From Mycobacterium sp. MS1601 (lineage in GTDB: Bacteria; Actinomycetota; Actinomycetes; Mycobacteriales; Mycobacteriaceae): a stretch of DNA of 64,000 nucleotides. The stretch is taken from NCBI RefSeq assembly GCF_001984215.1, contig NZ_CP019420.1, positions 2,542,001 to 2,606,000 on the forward strand, written 5' to 3'. How positions within the stretch are numbered: the stretch's first letter is position 1; each line of letters begins with the position of its first letter. The notes below the pieces were generated by a model. It was not told where the DNA came from and did not search any database. It was given only the letters and a program-made list of their open reading frames with translations. Shown here piece after piece: positions 8,840-17,333 of this stretch. The translations under genes were made by a program, and so were the position numbers.

Positions 8840-9078
8840 CCGAGGAGGGGCTCGCCGAGGCCTGGGCCTACCTCGCTGGGATAGCGGGATCCTATGAGAG
8901 CCATGGCGATACCGAGGCCGTGCGCGCCGACGACTTCACCATCACCAACACACCTTTGGCGTTCGAGGCCGGCGATTTCGTCGCACGCATCACCTTCCGC
9001 GACGATCGAACAATCGCCGGGCTTTACATTCTCAACCCCGAGACTGCCGCCGCCAGCCAAGCGTCACCGGGCGTGTAG
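8836..9078 (+). pseudogene. C-terminal fragment of a DUF3887-type domain
   Basis: From CTG 8836 an 81-codon frame runs to TAG 9076-9078 and begins LTEEGLAEAWA. It has the pattern of the DUF3887 domain found beside alpha/beta hydrolases: FTITNTPLAFEAGDFVARITF, then DDRTIAGLYILNPE. There is no start codon, and the hydrolase part is missing. Its first codon overlaps the stop of the DsbA fragment, so a deletion probably fused the two. Confidence 0.6.
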
Positions 9079-9249
9079 TCACGCACAACACGCTCAGCTA
9101 ACCGATACCGGCCGGCGGGATCGCATCCCGGAGCAGTGCCACATCCCTAGACCGGCGCAGGTAAATGAATCACAACGGCGGATGACTTCCGCCCGCCGGC
9201 ATCAAAAGGTGAAGCCGCAGGAAGTTCCAGGCATAGAGATCCGCACATG

Positions 9250-9538
9250 GCTGCAATGCAACAACTTTCAGAGCTGCACGGTGCCCTGCGGAGGAGATGT
9301 CGTGACGTTGCATCACAGTGACGAATTGAGGCCTGGTGCGCGGGGATTCGTGAGCTATGGGGTTCGCGGGCCTGTGTTCACGTCAGTGATGGTGTGGACA
9401 TGAAAGTGAGAATTCTCGGAGTGGACATCACGTGAGAACGCCGCAAACGGTGCAGGTCAGCAGCTCGGTCGTGGGCATAAAACTCGAGAAGCCACACTGG
9501 CTTTGCTGCTGTTGCGGCGACGACTGTGGCTTCCCGAG
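9250..9538. repeat. Dispersed repeat, copy A (IS-end-like)
   Basis: About 290 bp match a second copy at 17043-17333. Both share blocks such as CTGCAATGCA-CAACTTT, GCGGAGGAGATG and CAGTGACGAATTGAGGCCTG. Each has a run of degenerate TGGACATGAAAGTGAGAA units, here at 9395, 9422 and 9472. Spacings of 27 and 50 bp are identical in the two copies. Multiple terminal subrepeats of this kind are known at ends of IS21-like elements, but no transposase is present, so the assignment is tentative. It lies between the DUF3887 and beta-glucosidase fragments. Confidence 0.6.
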
Positions 9539-9577
9539 TGTTATGTCCAAATCCCAACTTAAAATGTCCAGACGAAG

Positions 9578-9688
9578 GTCGGGAAGGTCCCGATCATCGT
9601 CGCCGAGAACGGCATTACTACCGACGATGACGCCCAACGGATCGCGTTCACCCGCGAGGCGCTCGACACGATCAGATTCGCCGAGTTA
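9578..9688 (+). pseudogene. Glycoside hydrolase family 1 (beta-glucosidase) fragment
   Basis: An open stretch of about 36 codons encodes KVPIIVAENGITTDDDAQ followed by RIAFTREALDTI. This is the C-terminal active-site region of GH1 beta-glucosidases; the Glu in VAENG corresponds to the catalytic nucleophile of the family. Nothing else of the gene remains. The fragment begins just after the IS-end-like repeat and runs into the end of the opposite-strand hydrolase gene at 9686. Confidence 0.6.
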
Positions 9689-10732
9689 GGTGACTTCGCG
9701 CGCCAGCCAGCCGGTGATCAGTGCGATCGTGTCATCCCATTTGGTGACCACGCAGTGCGTTTCGCCGTCGGCCATCACTACCAGGGTGTCGCGGCGTCCG
9801 GAGAAGACAAGACTGTCTTCGATCGGTACCAGTGCGTCGGCGGTGCCGTTGATGACGAGCATCTTGCAGTTGTCGTCTTTGTCGAGCAGTGGCCGCAGGG
9901 AGTGGGGTCCGACCTGGTGGGCCAGCTCCTGCGGTGTGGGTTCGCGATCGAAGCCGAAGAGATTTCCGATGATGCCGATGGCGCCTTCTGCCCAGGTCTT
10001 GCCTGGCGCGAAGGCTGCCTCGACGGGGCCCCCGCAGTTGACCGCGGCGTCCACAAGTCCGGACAGCCCCGAGTAGGCTGCGAAGTACCCGCCCATCGAC
10101 AGTCCGAAGTGCACCACCCGTCCGTTGCCGAGTGACCGGCAGAAGCTGACCAGCCCATCGATGACCTCCCGACTCTCGGGGGTCATCGCGATCTCGGACT
10201 CGCCGGTACCGGGAATGTCGAAGGCCACGATACGGGCCTTGGTTCCCTGCGCGAATCCCATGAACATGTGGTGGATGTCGATCTTGTGGCCGTCCGCTCC
10301 GCCGCTGGCGAGAATGACCGGCGTATCGGCCGGCAGGTCCGGGGCCGAGAAGATGTGCACTGCAACAGGAGTAGTCGAACCCTGATAGGGGATGTCGAGC
10401 ACACGGCGTTCGAAATCCACCGGGAACGAGGGTGCCGCAAGCACGTACTGGTGGATCTGGTGCTGTAGCGCGGTGCGTCGGGCATCGTCGGCGAGCACGG
10501 GGAATTTGGCGTATCCGTAGGCCAAAGCTGCCAGGGTCGGGTTTCCGTCGTCGGCATACCGCGCGCCCAGTTTCGACCATTCGGTGACCCAGCCACCGGG
10601 CCCGTCCGACCACATATCCGAAACCGACTCGCGCACCGACTCGACATCTGCGGCAGGCAACCCGAAATTCACCATCTGTGCGTACCGGGCGGGCCAGATG
10701 ACCTCCGGTGACAGTGACCACTTGTACGTCAT
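9686..10732 (-). CDS. Alpha/beta hydrolase, FrsA / C-C hydrolase-like
   Basis: A 348-residue alpha/beta hydrolase with a long N-terminal helical cap. The nucleophile elbow is GLSMGG with S212; the acid is D299 in NGTADALVP and the base H326 in DGETHC. The oxyanion region is ILASGGADGHK. This architecture matches the FrsA / 2,6-dihydroxypseudooxynicotine hydrolase-like group, which cleaves C-C or ester bonds of small ketones. It is the last gene of a five-gene leftward operon, 58 bp after the MDR gene. The substrate is unknown. Confidence 0.85.
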   Translation of the reverse strand: MTYKWSLSPEVIWPARYAQMVNFGLPAADVESVRESVSDMWSDGPGGWVTEWSKLGARYADDGNPTLAALAYGYAKFPVLADDARRTALQHQIHQYVLAAPSFPVDFERRVLDIPYQGSTTPVAVHIFSAPDLPADTPVILASGGADGHKIDIHHMFMGFAQGTKARIVAFDIPGTGESEIAMTPESREVIDGLVSFCRSLGNGRVVHFGLSMGGYFAAYSGLSGLVDAAVNCGGPVEAAFAPGKTWAEGAIGIIGNLFGFDREPTPQELAHQVGPHSLRPLLDKDDNCKMLVINGTADALVPIEDSLVFSGRRDTLVVMADGETHCVVTKWDDTIALITGWLAREVT

Positions 10733-10790
10733 GTGCTGCTCTCTTCCTGTTGATAATCACATGGCCGTATGCGGCCAGAGACTTTGCTGC

Positions 10791-11768
10791 TCAGTTGATT
10801 TCGAGTGCGATCTTCCCGTAGGCGAGGCCGCTCTCCAGCCGCTCGTGGGCGGCGGCGGCCTCCGTCAGGGCGAAGGTCGAATCCATGGGGGGAGCGCCGA
10901 GTAGTCCCTCGGTGACGAGACGAAACAAGCTCCGAAAGTCGGTGGGACTGCCGATTGTCGTACCGAGTAACGAATACTGGCCGAAGAAGAAGGTTCGCGC
11001 AGCCAGCGTCGACTGTTCGGACTGCGAGGCGCCGAGCACCACCAGTCGTCCGCCGGGGCGAAGTGTCTGCAGCGACTGCGCCCACGTACCGATGCCGTCG
11101 AGCACCACGTCGTAGCCGTCGCGCGACGGGCTCATCTCCCGTGCCTGATCAATCCAGTCCTCGTCGGTGTAGCGCACCCCGTCGACTGCGCCGTGCGACT
11201 GCGCAGCCGCGATCTTTTCTCGGCTGGAGGAGGTGACGAAGGGTAGCGCGCCGATCGCTTTCGCCAGCGCCGTGGCGCCGGGTCCGATGCCGCCGCCGGC
11301 GCCGAGAATCAGCACGGATTCGCCTGCCACCAGCTGAGCACGCGTCACCAGTGCCCGAAAGACGGTGCCGCCGACCAGGGCCAGGGCTGCTGCCTCCACC
11401 CACGAGAAGCCGGCGGGCCTAGGTGCAAGGCACTCGTCTGGTACCGACACATACTGGGCGTAGGTACCAGGGCGGGCGTCTCCTAGAAGCTCCCAGCCGG
11501 GTGCGGGTGCCGCCTCCCGCGAGCCCCAGAACAGCGCGGGCAGAACAACGACCTGCTCTCCGGCGAGAGTGGTACCGGCGCCATCGGCGCCGGGCACGTG
11601 CGGTAGCGGTGAGCCGTAGAGCCCACGGCGCACCAGAGTGTCGTGCCAGTTCAGTGCGGCGGCGTGGAGGCGCACGGTGGTCCAGCCCGGCCGGCTCTGG
11701 GGAAACGGCGCCGCTGCGGGACGCAGGACGTCTGCGGCACCGAAACTCTTGATCACGACGGCTTCCAT
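10791..11768 (-). CDS. Medium-chain dehydrogenase/quinone oxidoreductase-like protein
   Basis: A 325-residue MDR-superfamily NADPH oxidoreductase. The N-terminal GroES-like domain lacks the Cys/His cluster of zinc alcohol dehydrogenases (ALNWHDTLVRRGLYG, then PHVPGADGAGT). The Rossmann motif is VLILGAGGGIGPGATALAKAIGA. It resembles quinone or enone reductases. ATG 11768 shares one base with the stop of the FAH gene (TGATG), which indicates translational coupling. The frame is open further upstream, but that extension overlaps the FAH gene and is not used. Confidence 0.86.
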   Translation of the reverse strand: MEAVVIKSFGAADVLRPAAAPFPQSRPGWTTVRLHAAALNWHDTLVRRGLYGSPLPHVPGADGAGTTLAGEQVVVLPALFWGSREAAPAPGWELLGDARPGTYAQYVSVPDECLAPRPAGFSWVEAAALALVGGTVFRALVTRAQLVAGESVLILGAGGGIGPGATALAKAIGALPFVTSSSREKIAAAQSHGAVDGVRYTDEDWIDQAREMSPSRDGYDVVLDGIGTWAQSLQTLRPGGRLVVLGASQSEQSTLAARTFFFGQYSLLGTTIGSPTDFRSLFRLVTEGLLGAPPMDSTFALTEAAAAHERLESGLAYGKIALEIN

Positions 11769-12727
11769 CAGCGCCCGTCTGCTCGACCTGTGGTGCGGCT
11801 GAGGGGGATGAGCTCCTGCGCGGCAGTCACTGTCGCTGTGATGGAACCGAGTTCGGCAATCGTCAATTCGACGACATCGTTTTCGACCAGATACGGATAC
11901 CGCTCGGCCCCGTGCACCCGCGACAGTTCGATGATGCACCCCGTCCCGACCGTCCCGGCCCCGATGACATCGCCTGGCACCAGGGTGGTTCCGCGGGAGG
12001 CATAGGCGATCAGATCCGCGAACGACCAATACAGCGACGACCAGTTACCACTGCTGTAGGGCACCCCGTTCACACTCGCGGTCATCGCCAGGTCGAACCC
12101 TCGCTCGGTCGCGTACGGCGCGAGTTCGTCCTTGGACACCAGATACGGTCCCAGGCTGGTAGCGGTGTCCTTGCCTTTCGCGGGTCCGATCTGGAAGCTC
12201 ATCTCGGCTTCCTGGACATCACGGGCGCTCCAATCCGACAGGATGGTGTAACCGGCGATGTGGTCCTGCGCCTCGGCGGGGCTGATATTGCTTCCGGGAC
12301 GACCGATCACCGCGGCGACCTCGAGCTCGTAGTCGAAAGCCGTGCTGCCGGGGGCCATTCGGACGTCTTCGGTGGGACCCTGGATGGCGGCAGGGTTGCT
12401 GAAGTAGAAGACCGGTTGCTGGTAGTACAGCGGGTGTGTCGGCACACCGAGCGCTGCCATCGACGTCACGTAGTGGTTCTCGAAGGCCATGAAGTCCCGC
12501 ACCGACGGTGGGCGCGGGATCGGCGCCAACAGTTCAGCGTCGCCGAGTTCGGCCACGTGGAACGGCTCGCGTATCGCGCGTTGTGCGGCGGCGGCCTGAC
12601 CGGCGTCGCCGTCGGCGATGACGTCGATGAGTGTTTCCGGCGGCGGGAGCGCGTACAGCGCTCCATCTCGGAGCAGACCCACCAGAGGTGTTGTGATGTT
12701 TGATGTCTGAAAAGTTGCCCAGCGCAT
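11768..12727 (-). CDS. Fumarylacetoacetate hydrolase-family protein
   Basis: A 319-residue FAH-fold enzyme. The metal-binding residues are visible as E134 and E136 in FDYELEVAAVIG and D165 in TILSDWSARD. Family members cleave C-C bonds of 2,4-diketo acids or isomerise and decarboxylate related acids. It sits between the SMP-30 lactonase and the MDR enzyme, with a 6-bp gap on one side and a 1-bp overlap on the other. Together with the SDR and lactonase it resembles sugar-acid or ring-cleavage product pathways, but the exact substrate is not evident. Confidence 0.9.
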   Translation of the reverse strand: MRWATFQTSNITTPLVGLLRDGALYALPPPETLIDVIADGDAGQAAAAQRAIREPFHVAELGDAELLAPIPRPPSVRDFMAFENHYVTSMAALGVPTHPLYYQQPVFYFSNPAAIQGPTEDVRMAPGSTAFDYELEVAAVIGRPGSNISPAEAQDHIAGYTILSDWSARDVQEAEMSFQIGPAKGKDTATSLGPYLVSKDELAPYATERGFDLAMTASVNGVPYSSGNWSSLYWSFADLIAYASRGTTLVPGDVIGAGTVGTGCIIELSRVHGAERYPYLVENDVVELTIAELGSITATVTAAQELIPLSRTTGRADGR

Positions 12728-12733
12728 GATCGT

Positions 12734-13771
12734 CTACCTGTCTGTCATCTCGGACCAGTGCACCAGTGGGAGCCCAGCAACGGGAGAGCGGAAGTGGGGA
12801 AGGCGCGTCTGCCGCAGGCTGCCGACGTAGACGTCTTCGAGGTCTCGACCGCCGAAAGTGATCGATGCGCACCACGTCGCCACCGGTCCGCCCATCGAGA
12901 GCAGCAGATCCATGTCGACAGTGCCCGCGCGGAAGCGGAGATCGAAGCTGTGTATCTCCTCCGGGGTCGAGTCCTCGAAGAGAATGCGGACGTCACGCTC
13001 GGGCGTGATCGCGAAGATCCCGTCGGTGAAAATATAGGTGCCCCAGAGGTTCCCGAATTGGTCGAACGCGATGCCGTCGATGAATCGTCCGTGGTCAGCG
13101 GGTCCGTAGATCTCGCGATCGGAGAGGGTACCGTCCTCGTGGACACGGAACCTCAGAATGTTGCGCCCACAGGTCTGGACGACGTAGATGTACTCCTCGG
13201 CTGCGTCGAGCTTGCATTCGTTGGCGAAGCGGAGGCCGTCCGCGACGACGCGCAGGCCCCCCTGGGTGTAGAGCAGGAGCTGTCCGTCTTCGACGTCAGG
13301 TGTCATCTGGCGGCGCCAGTCGTGCGCTTTGGTGGACACCGTGACCCACACGCGGTCGCGACTGTCCCGGCAGACGAAGTTAACCTTTCCGATCGGTAAG
13401 TCGTCGAGCGTCTCGGCGATGGGCGTGGTCCTGCCGTCGCGCGTCATGTGTTCCAGCCGATCGGTGCCGAAGTTGGAGATTAGGAAATTGCCGTCGCGAT
13501 CGAAGGCGAGACCGTTGGGTAGTGTGCCGTCGACCAGCCGAGCTCCGGCATCTCGGTTCGCGGCATCGGCAGGCCCGGCGGGGGTTTGCGCGATCAGCTC
13601 TTGGGTGCCGTCCACCGCTATCCGCATGACACCTCCTCGGGCATCTGCCGACCACAGCGTGCCGTCGGGTTCGGCGAGCACGCACTCGGGCCGATGGAGA
13701 TCGTCGCCGACGTAATCGAAGTCGGCCGGGGTTATCGAGAAGCCATCTAGGGGGTTGGGCAGACTAGCCAA
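12734..13771 (-). CDS. SMP-30/gluconolactonase-family protein
   Basis: A 345-residue six-bladed beta-propeller lactonase. The N-terminal HRPECVLAEPDGTLWSAD carries the metal-binding Glu (E29). LPNGLAFDRDGNFLISN, FANECKLD and FIDGIAFDQFGNLWG carry the other propeller signatures. The only reasonable start is TTG at 13771, inside the last codons of the upstream SDR gene (8-bp overlap), so expression probably depends on coupling. It would open a sugar or cyclic lactone made by the SDR. Confidence 0.88.
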   Translation of the reverse strand: MASLPNPLDGFSITPADFDYVGDDLHRPECVLAEPDGTLWSADARGGVMRIAVDGTQELIAQTPAGPADAANRDAGARLVDGTLPNGLAFDRDGNFLISNFGTDRLEHMTRDGRTTPIAETLDDLPIGKVNFVCRDSRDRVWVTVSTKAHDWRRQMTPDVEDGQLLLYTQGGLRVVADGLRFANECKLDAAEEYIYVVQTCGRNILRFRVHEDGTLSDREIYGPADHGRFIDGIAFDQFGNLWGTYIFTDGIFAITPERDVRILFEDSTPEEIHSFDLRFRAGTVDMDLLLSMGGPVATWCASITFGGRDLEDVYVGSLRQTRLPHFRSPVAGLPLVHWSEMTDR

Positions 13772-14543
13772 AGTAGTACCCTCCGTTGATATCTAGATGC
13801 GTTCCGGTGACGTAGGCGGCCTGTTCCGACGCCAGCACGGTGACCATCGCGGCGACTTCCTCGCGTTGACCGAGCCGTCGCATCGCCGCTTGACCAGCCA
13901 CCTTGTCGGTGCTGCTGGTGTCGTGATTGTTCAGCAGCATCGGGGATTCGATCATCCCCGGATTGACGCAGTTGATGGTGATTCCGGACGGGCCGGCGGT
14001 GAGTGCCATGGACCGTGCCATCCCACCGAGTGCAGCCTTGGATGCTGCGTAATCGGCGCCCGCCCCGAAGCCACCCATCTGTCCGGAAACCGAGCTGATC
14101 AGGATTACCCGACCCCAGTGCTTCTTCGCCATGATCGGAATCGCTGCCTGAGCAGCAAGAAAGGACCCGCGGAGGTTCACGTTCAAGGTGTGATTCCAGT
14201 CGTCCGGGGAGATCTCGCTGGCGGCCGATCCTGCCTCGGCGGTGAACACACCGCCACGCGCCGTGCCGAAAACCCCTCCGGCACAAACCAAAATGTCGAT
14301 TCCGCCGAAGTGCTCCACGGTACGAGCCACCGCGCGGGCGGGTCCTTCCGGGTCGGCCAGGTCGGCGACCACGGACCTGAACCGACGGGGATCGCGGGCT
14401 TCCAGGCGTTCGAGGCCATCCTTGGAGATGTCGGTGCCGACCACCAAGCAACCCTCGACGGCGAGCGCCACAGCGCAGGCCTCGCCGATACCACTGGAGG
14501 CACCCGTGACAAGTGCGACGCGATCAGTGATGCCCAAGTCCAT
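13764..14543 (-). CDS. SDR-family dehydrogenase
   Basis: A classical SDR of 259 residues with TGASSGIG (13-20), catalytic serine near 150-151, Y165 and K169 (YAASK) and a C-terminal GTHLDINGGYYFG. ATG 14543 follows a strong GAGGAGG; longer in-frame starts have no ribosome site and would overlap the operator. It is the first gene of the five-gene operon (SDR, lactonase, FAH protein, MDR, alpha/beta hydrolase). It would oxidise a secondary alcohol or sugar hydroxyl as the entry step. The TetR gene is divergent. Confidence 0.9.
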   Translation of the reverse strand: MDLGITDRVALVTGASSGIGEACAVALAVEGCLVVGTDISKDGLERLEARDPRRFRSVVADLADPEGPARAVARTVEHFGGIDILVCAGGVFGTARGGVFTAEAGSAASEISPDDWNHTLNVNLRGSFLAAQAAIPIMAKKHWGRVILISSVSGQMGGFGAGADYAASKAALGGMARSMALTAGPSGITINCVNPGMIESPMLLNNHDTSSTDKVAGQAAMRRLGQREEVAAMVTVLASEQAAYVTGTHLDINGGYYFG

Positions 14544-14568
14544 GCGGGCCTCCTCTACGATGATTATT

Positions 14569-14588
14569 AACGCAAGATGACTTGCGTT
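14569..14588. promoter_or_regulatory. TetR operator, perfect 8-bp arms
   Basis: AACGCAAG-ATGA-CTTGCGTT is a perfect inverted repeat in the 106-bp gap between the SDR operon and the TetR gene. The same arms recur at 16567-16586 upstream of the epimerase gene. Confidence 0.7.
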
Positions 14589-14649
14589 TGTAACCGTACA
14601 GAGGGTTCGAACGGCCCGCAAGCGGCAAAATGAACGGAGCTATCCTCGG

Positions 14650-15246
14650 GTGGTGGCGGAATCCAATGTTCGACGCCGGGTGAATGGCCGCTCAGCACGA
14701 GTGCGTCAGTCCGTAATCGAGTCCACGCTCGAGCTCATTCGGGAAGGCGGGATCGATCAGCTCACTGTCGCGCAGGTGGCGTCGCGGTCCGGTGTGCACG
14801 AAACGTCGATCTATCGCCGTTGGGGAAGTCGCGAAAAGCTCCTTGTCGAAGCCATTCTCGACCTGAGTGAATCAGATCTGCCGGTTCCCGACTCCGGCTC
14901 GTTCCGCGAGGATCTGACTATCCTGGCGACGGAGTTGTGTCGTTATCTGTCAACCCCTCTGGGGCTGGCAGTCGCGCAGTTGCTCTCGTGGCCTGTGAAA
15001 GATCCCGCGGTGGCAGAGATGCAAGGTGGGGTGTGGCGCGAACGTACCGCCGCGGCTGCCGTGGTTGTGAAACGGGCTATCGATCGCGGAGAAATACCTG
15101 AGAACACAGATCCCGGATTGGTGATCGAATTACTGGTAGCGCCGATTCATTGGCGGGCTTTGGTGTTGAAGGAGGAACTCGGACCGGACCTGGCTGTCAC
15201 GCTGGCGAAGGTGGTCTTCGACGGAGTGCGGTGTAGTCGTCCTTGA
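14650..15246 (+). CDS. TetR-family regulator of the SDR operon
   Basis: A 198-residue TetR-type repressor starting at GTG 14650 (GTG 14653 is an alternative). The N-terminal helix-turn-helix is ESTLELIREGGIDQLTVAQVA followed by GVHETSIYRRWGSREKLLVEA. The C-terminal domain resembles the TetR_C group common in actinobacteria. It is divergent from the SDR operon, with a perfect inverted repeat between them, so it probably represses both itself and the operon. It is followed by 273 bp without a supported gene. Confidence 0.9.
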   Translation: MVAESNVRRRVNGRSARVRQSVIESTLELIREGGIDQLTVAQVASRSGVHETSIYRRWGSREKLLVEAILDLSESDLPVPDSGSFREDLTILATELCRYLSTPLGLAVAQLLSWPVKDPAVAEMQGGVWRERTAAAAVVVKRAIDRGEIPENTDPGLVIELLVAPIHWRALVLKEELGPDLAVTLAKVVFDGVRCSRP

Positions 15247-15519
15247 CGGGTGCACTGACGCGGGCGCTGGACAGCCCTTCAGCCAGCGACGAGCGCAGCG
15301 AAGCAGCCGCGCCACCGCGACGGTTGAGGAGGTGCAACTCGTCGAAGTACTGAGCCGATCTGGTGGGATGACGAGCCGTCTGATATTCGGAGAGTTTTTC
15401 TGCGACCCGAGGAACTCGACGCGACGACAGATCGTCAGGTGTTGGCACCATGGTCTACATGCTGCCGTCGCCGTCACCCGCGACCCGCCGACACTCGTTG
15501 CCATCACGCGAGCGGAGGT

Positions 15520-16425
15520 CTAGTTGTGAACGAAGTAGTGATCGCGATTGAGCTCTTCGAGTAGCCCGTTCCTGTGCGGTTGCCAGCCAGTGATCTCCCG
15601 TGTTCGAGCGCTCGAGACAGGGCCGTCCGTCGCCAGAAGTGTGCCAAGGAACCCAAAGTGGTTTTCTACCTCGTCGTCGACGACAGGACGAGTGGGCACG
15701 CCGAGCCGGCGACCGATCGCGTCCGCGATATCGCGGACGCGCACGCCTTCCTCGGCGACCGCATGCAGAATCGAGCCAGGAGGCGCCTTTTCGACTGCAA
15801 GGCGAAACAAGTTTGCGGCATCTTCGACGTGCACTGCTGACCAGCGTGCAGTTCCATCGCCCGGATACCCCGAGAATGCTTTCTCCCGAGCGATCCGAAT
15901 CATGGTGGGCATGAACATCGCGTCTCCCACGCCATGGACGGTCGGGGCAAGCCGCACCACAGATGACCGGATGCCTCGGTGGGCGAGGTCGAGGATCGCG
16001 TCAGTGGGCGGTTGACGCTTGAGCCCCAAGGCGTTGGGGCGCGACGTTTCGGTTGCGGGCGAACCGTTCTCAGCCTGCAACCCAAGAGCGGCCCCGGCAA
16101 TCGTCAACGCCCCTGCAGGGGGCAAACCTCGGGCGAGGGCATCGATGGCCGCCAAATCCGAAGCCACCGCGTGTCCAAAATTGCCTGCAAGTGCCACATC
16201 ATGACGAAACGCAAGGTGCACAACAGCATCGACTTGTCCTGCAGCCCAGGACAATACACCGAGATCCTCGATCGACCCACTTACGGTTTGAGCGCCCAAC
16301 TCCTCCAATGCTTCGGCGGCTTGACGCGAACGCGCAAGCCCGAGCACTTCATGCCCATTCCTGAGCAAGTCGGCTACAACGACCCGACCGATGAATCCAG
16401 AACCACCAGTAATGAGAACTCGCAC
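15520..16425 (-). CDS. NAD-dependent epimerase/dehydratase-family protein
   Basis: An extended SDR of about 301 residues from GTG 16425. This start gives the usual VRVLITGGSGFIG opening; ATG 16449 is an alternative. The nucleotide-binding GGSGFIG is clear, and VVRLAPTVHGVGDAMFMPTMI and WSAVHVEDAANLFRLAVEKA match the family. The usual YxxxK is not evident; the region around residue 150 reads SRPNALGLKRQPPTDAIL. It carries the same operator as the SDR/TetR pair about 140 bp upstream, so it is probably a second target of that TetR. Confidence 0.85.
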   Translation of the reverse strand: MRVLITGGSGFIGRVVVADLLRNGHEVLGLARSRQAAEALEELGAQTVSGSIEDLGVLSWAAGQVDAVVHLAFRHDVALAGNFGHAVASDLAAIDALARGLPPAGALTIAGAALGLQAENGSPATETSRPNALGLKRQPPTDAILDLAHRGIRSSVVRLAPTVHGVGDAMFMPTMIRIAREKAFSGYPGDGTARWSAVHVEDAANLFRLAVEKAPPGSILHAVAEEGVRVRDIADAIGRRLGVPTRPVVDDEVENHFGFLGTLLATDGPVSSARTREITGWQPHRNGLLEELNRDHYFVHN

Positions 16426-16566
16426 GATACAACCCCGCTCCTCGTTCATAGGCTGCCATGACCGCTGTCCGAACCTGGCGTCTGGCAGACCCGCATTCAT
16501 TCTGATTCCGCGATCTGCTGCGCGGGACGCGTCACCGTGAGGTCACGGTATCCGGACAGGCCAATT

Positions 16567-16586
16567 AACGCAAGCACACTTGCGAT
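16567..16586. promoter_or_regulatory. Second copy of the TetR operator
   Basis: AACGCAAG-CACA-CTTGCGAT keeps the arms of the 14569-14588 operator, and both are preceded by ATTAACG-type sequence. It lies about 140 bp upstream of the epimerase start. Confidence 0.6.
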
Positions 16587-16599
16587 AAATTGCTGGCCG

Positions 16600-16755
16600 A
16601 GGCTGCTGGCGACGAGCGCTCAGCCCGCCCCTCGCAATAGAGCAATGCGCGCCGCTTCGGTGGCCAGTCCTTTCGACCAGAAGTCGGGGTGTAGAACGTA
16701 GCCGATCTCGCCTCGGCGGTGTTCAGTGCTGGTGATAGCTCCAGCGATTCGTGAC
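16600..16755 (-). pseudogene. GNAT acetyltransferase fragment
   Basis: The minus strand encodes RIAGAITSTEHRRGEIGYVL followed by HPDFWSKGLATEAARIALLR. This is the central acetyl-CoA-binding region of a RimJ/RimL-type GNAT acetyltransferase. The start and end of the gene are missing. It abuts, head to head, a second GNAT piece on the opposite strand. Confidence 0.55.
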
Positions 16756-16938
16756 GTCGGGTTGGGGATGCACCCCGAGCTGGTCGGCCGCGGGAACGGC
16801 GCCCATTTTGGTGCAGTTGTTCTCCGCTACCTGGAGGTTCACCGTCCAGGGCTCACGTTGCGTGCGGTGATTCAAAGCTGGAATGTACGCAGTGTGACGC
16901 TCCAGCACCGTCTGGGCTTCCAGACCATCGGGAAACTG
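16752..16938 (+). pseudogene. Second GNAT acetyltransferase fragment, inverted
   Basis: The plus strand encodes DVGLGMHPELVGRGNGAHF, then VVLRYLEVHRPGLTLRAVIQ and NVRSVTLQHRLGFQ. This is the pyrophosphate-binding loop and C-terminal half of a GNAT acetyltransferase. There is no N-terminal half. It begins where the opposite-strand fragment ends, so two different acetyltransferase genes were joined by rearrangement. Confidence 0.6.
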
Positions 16939-17042
16939 GGTCCCCCAACCCCATGCAAGGCCCTCAGCGTGCCGAAAGACACAAGGGCTTCACCGCAGCG
17001 CAATGACTCGCCATCACGCCCGCGAGGTGTTAGGCGAAAATA

Positions 17043-17333
17043 GCTGCAATGCAGCAACTTTAGTGGTGCACAGTGTCCCGCGGAGGAGATGGCATGAGGC
17101 TGCATGACAGTGACGAATTGAGGCCTGGTGCATGGGATTCGCGAGCCATGGGTCCGCAAGCCAATTGTCGCGTCAGAAGTGGTGTGGACATGAAAGTGAG
17201 AATTCGAGATATGGACACAACGTGAGAATGCCGCAGACGCCGCAGCTCAGCGAAGGACGACTGGACACGAAACTTGAGAACCTACACTGCTGCTGCTGCG
17301 GCACACGATGTCCAAATGGACATGAAAGTGGGA
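17043..17333. repeat. Dispersed repeat, copy B (IS-end-like)
   Basis: This is the second copy of the repeat at 9250-9538. The TGGACATGAAAGTGAGAA-type units are at 17185, 17212 and 17262, with the same 27- and 50-bp spacing as copy A. A fourth unit at 17317 follows. No transposase frame is present nearby. It lies just upstream of the polymorphic-toxin locus. Confidence 0.6.

Noticed and set aside
15247..15519. A possible short gene in the gap after the TetR gene
   Set aside because: Minus-strand frames of 84-125 codons exist, but they overlap the TetR gene end, have no recognisable family and no ribosome site.
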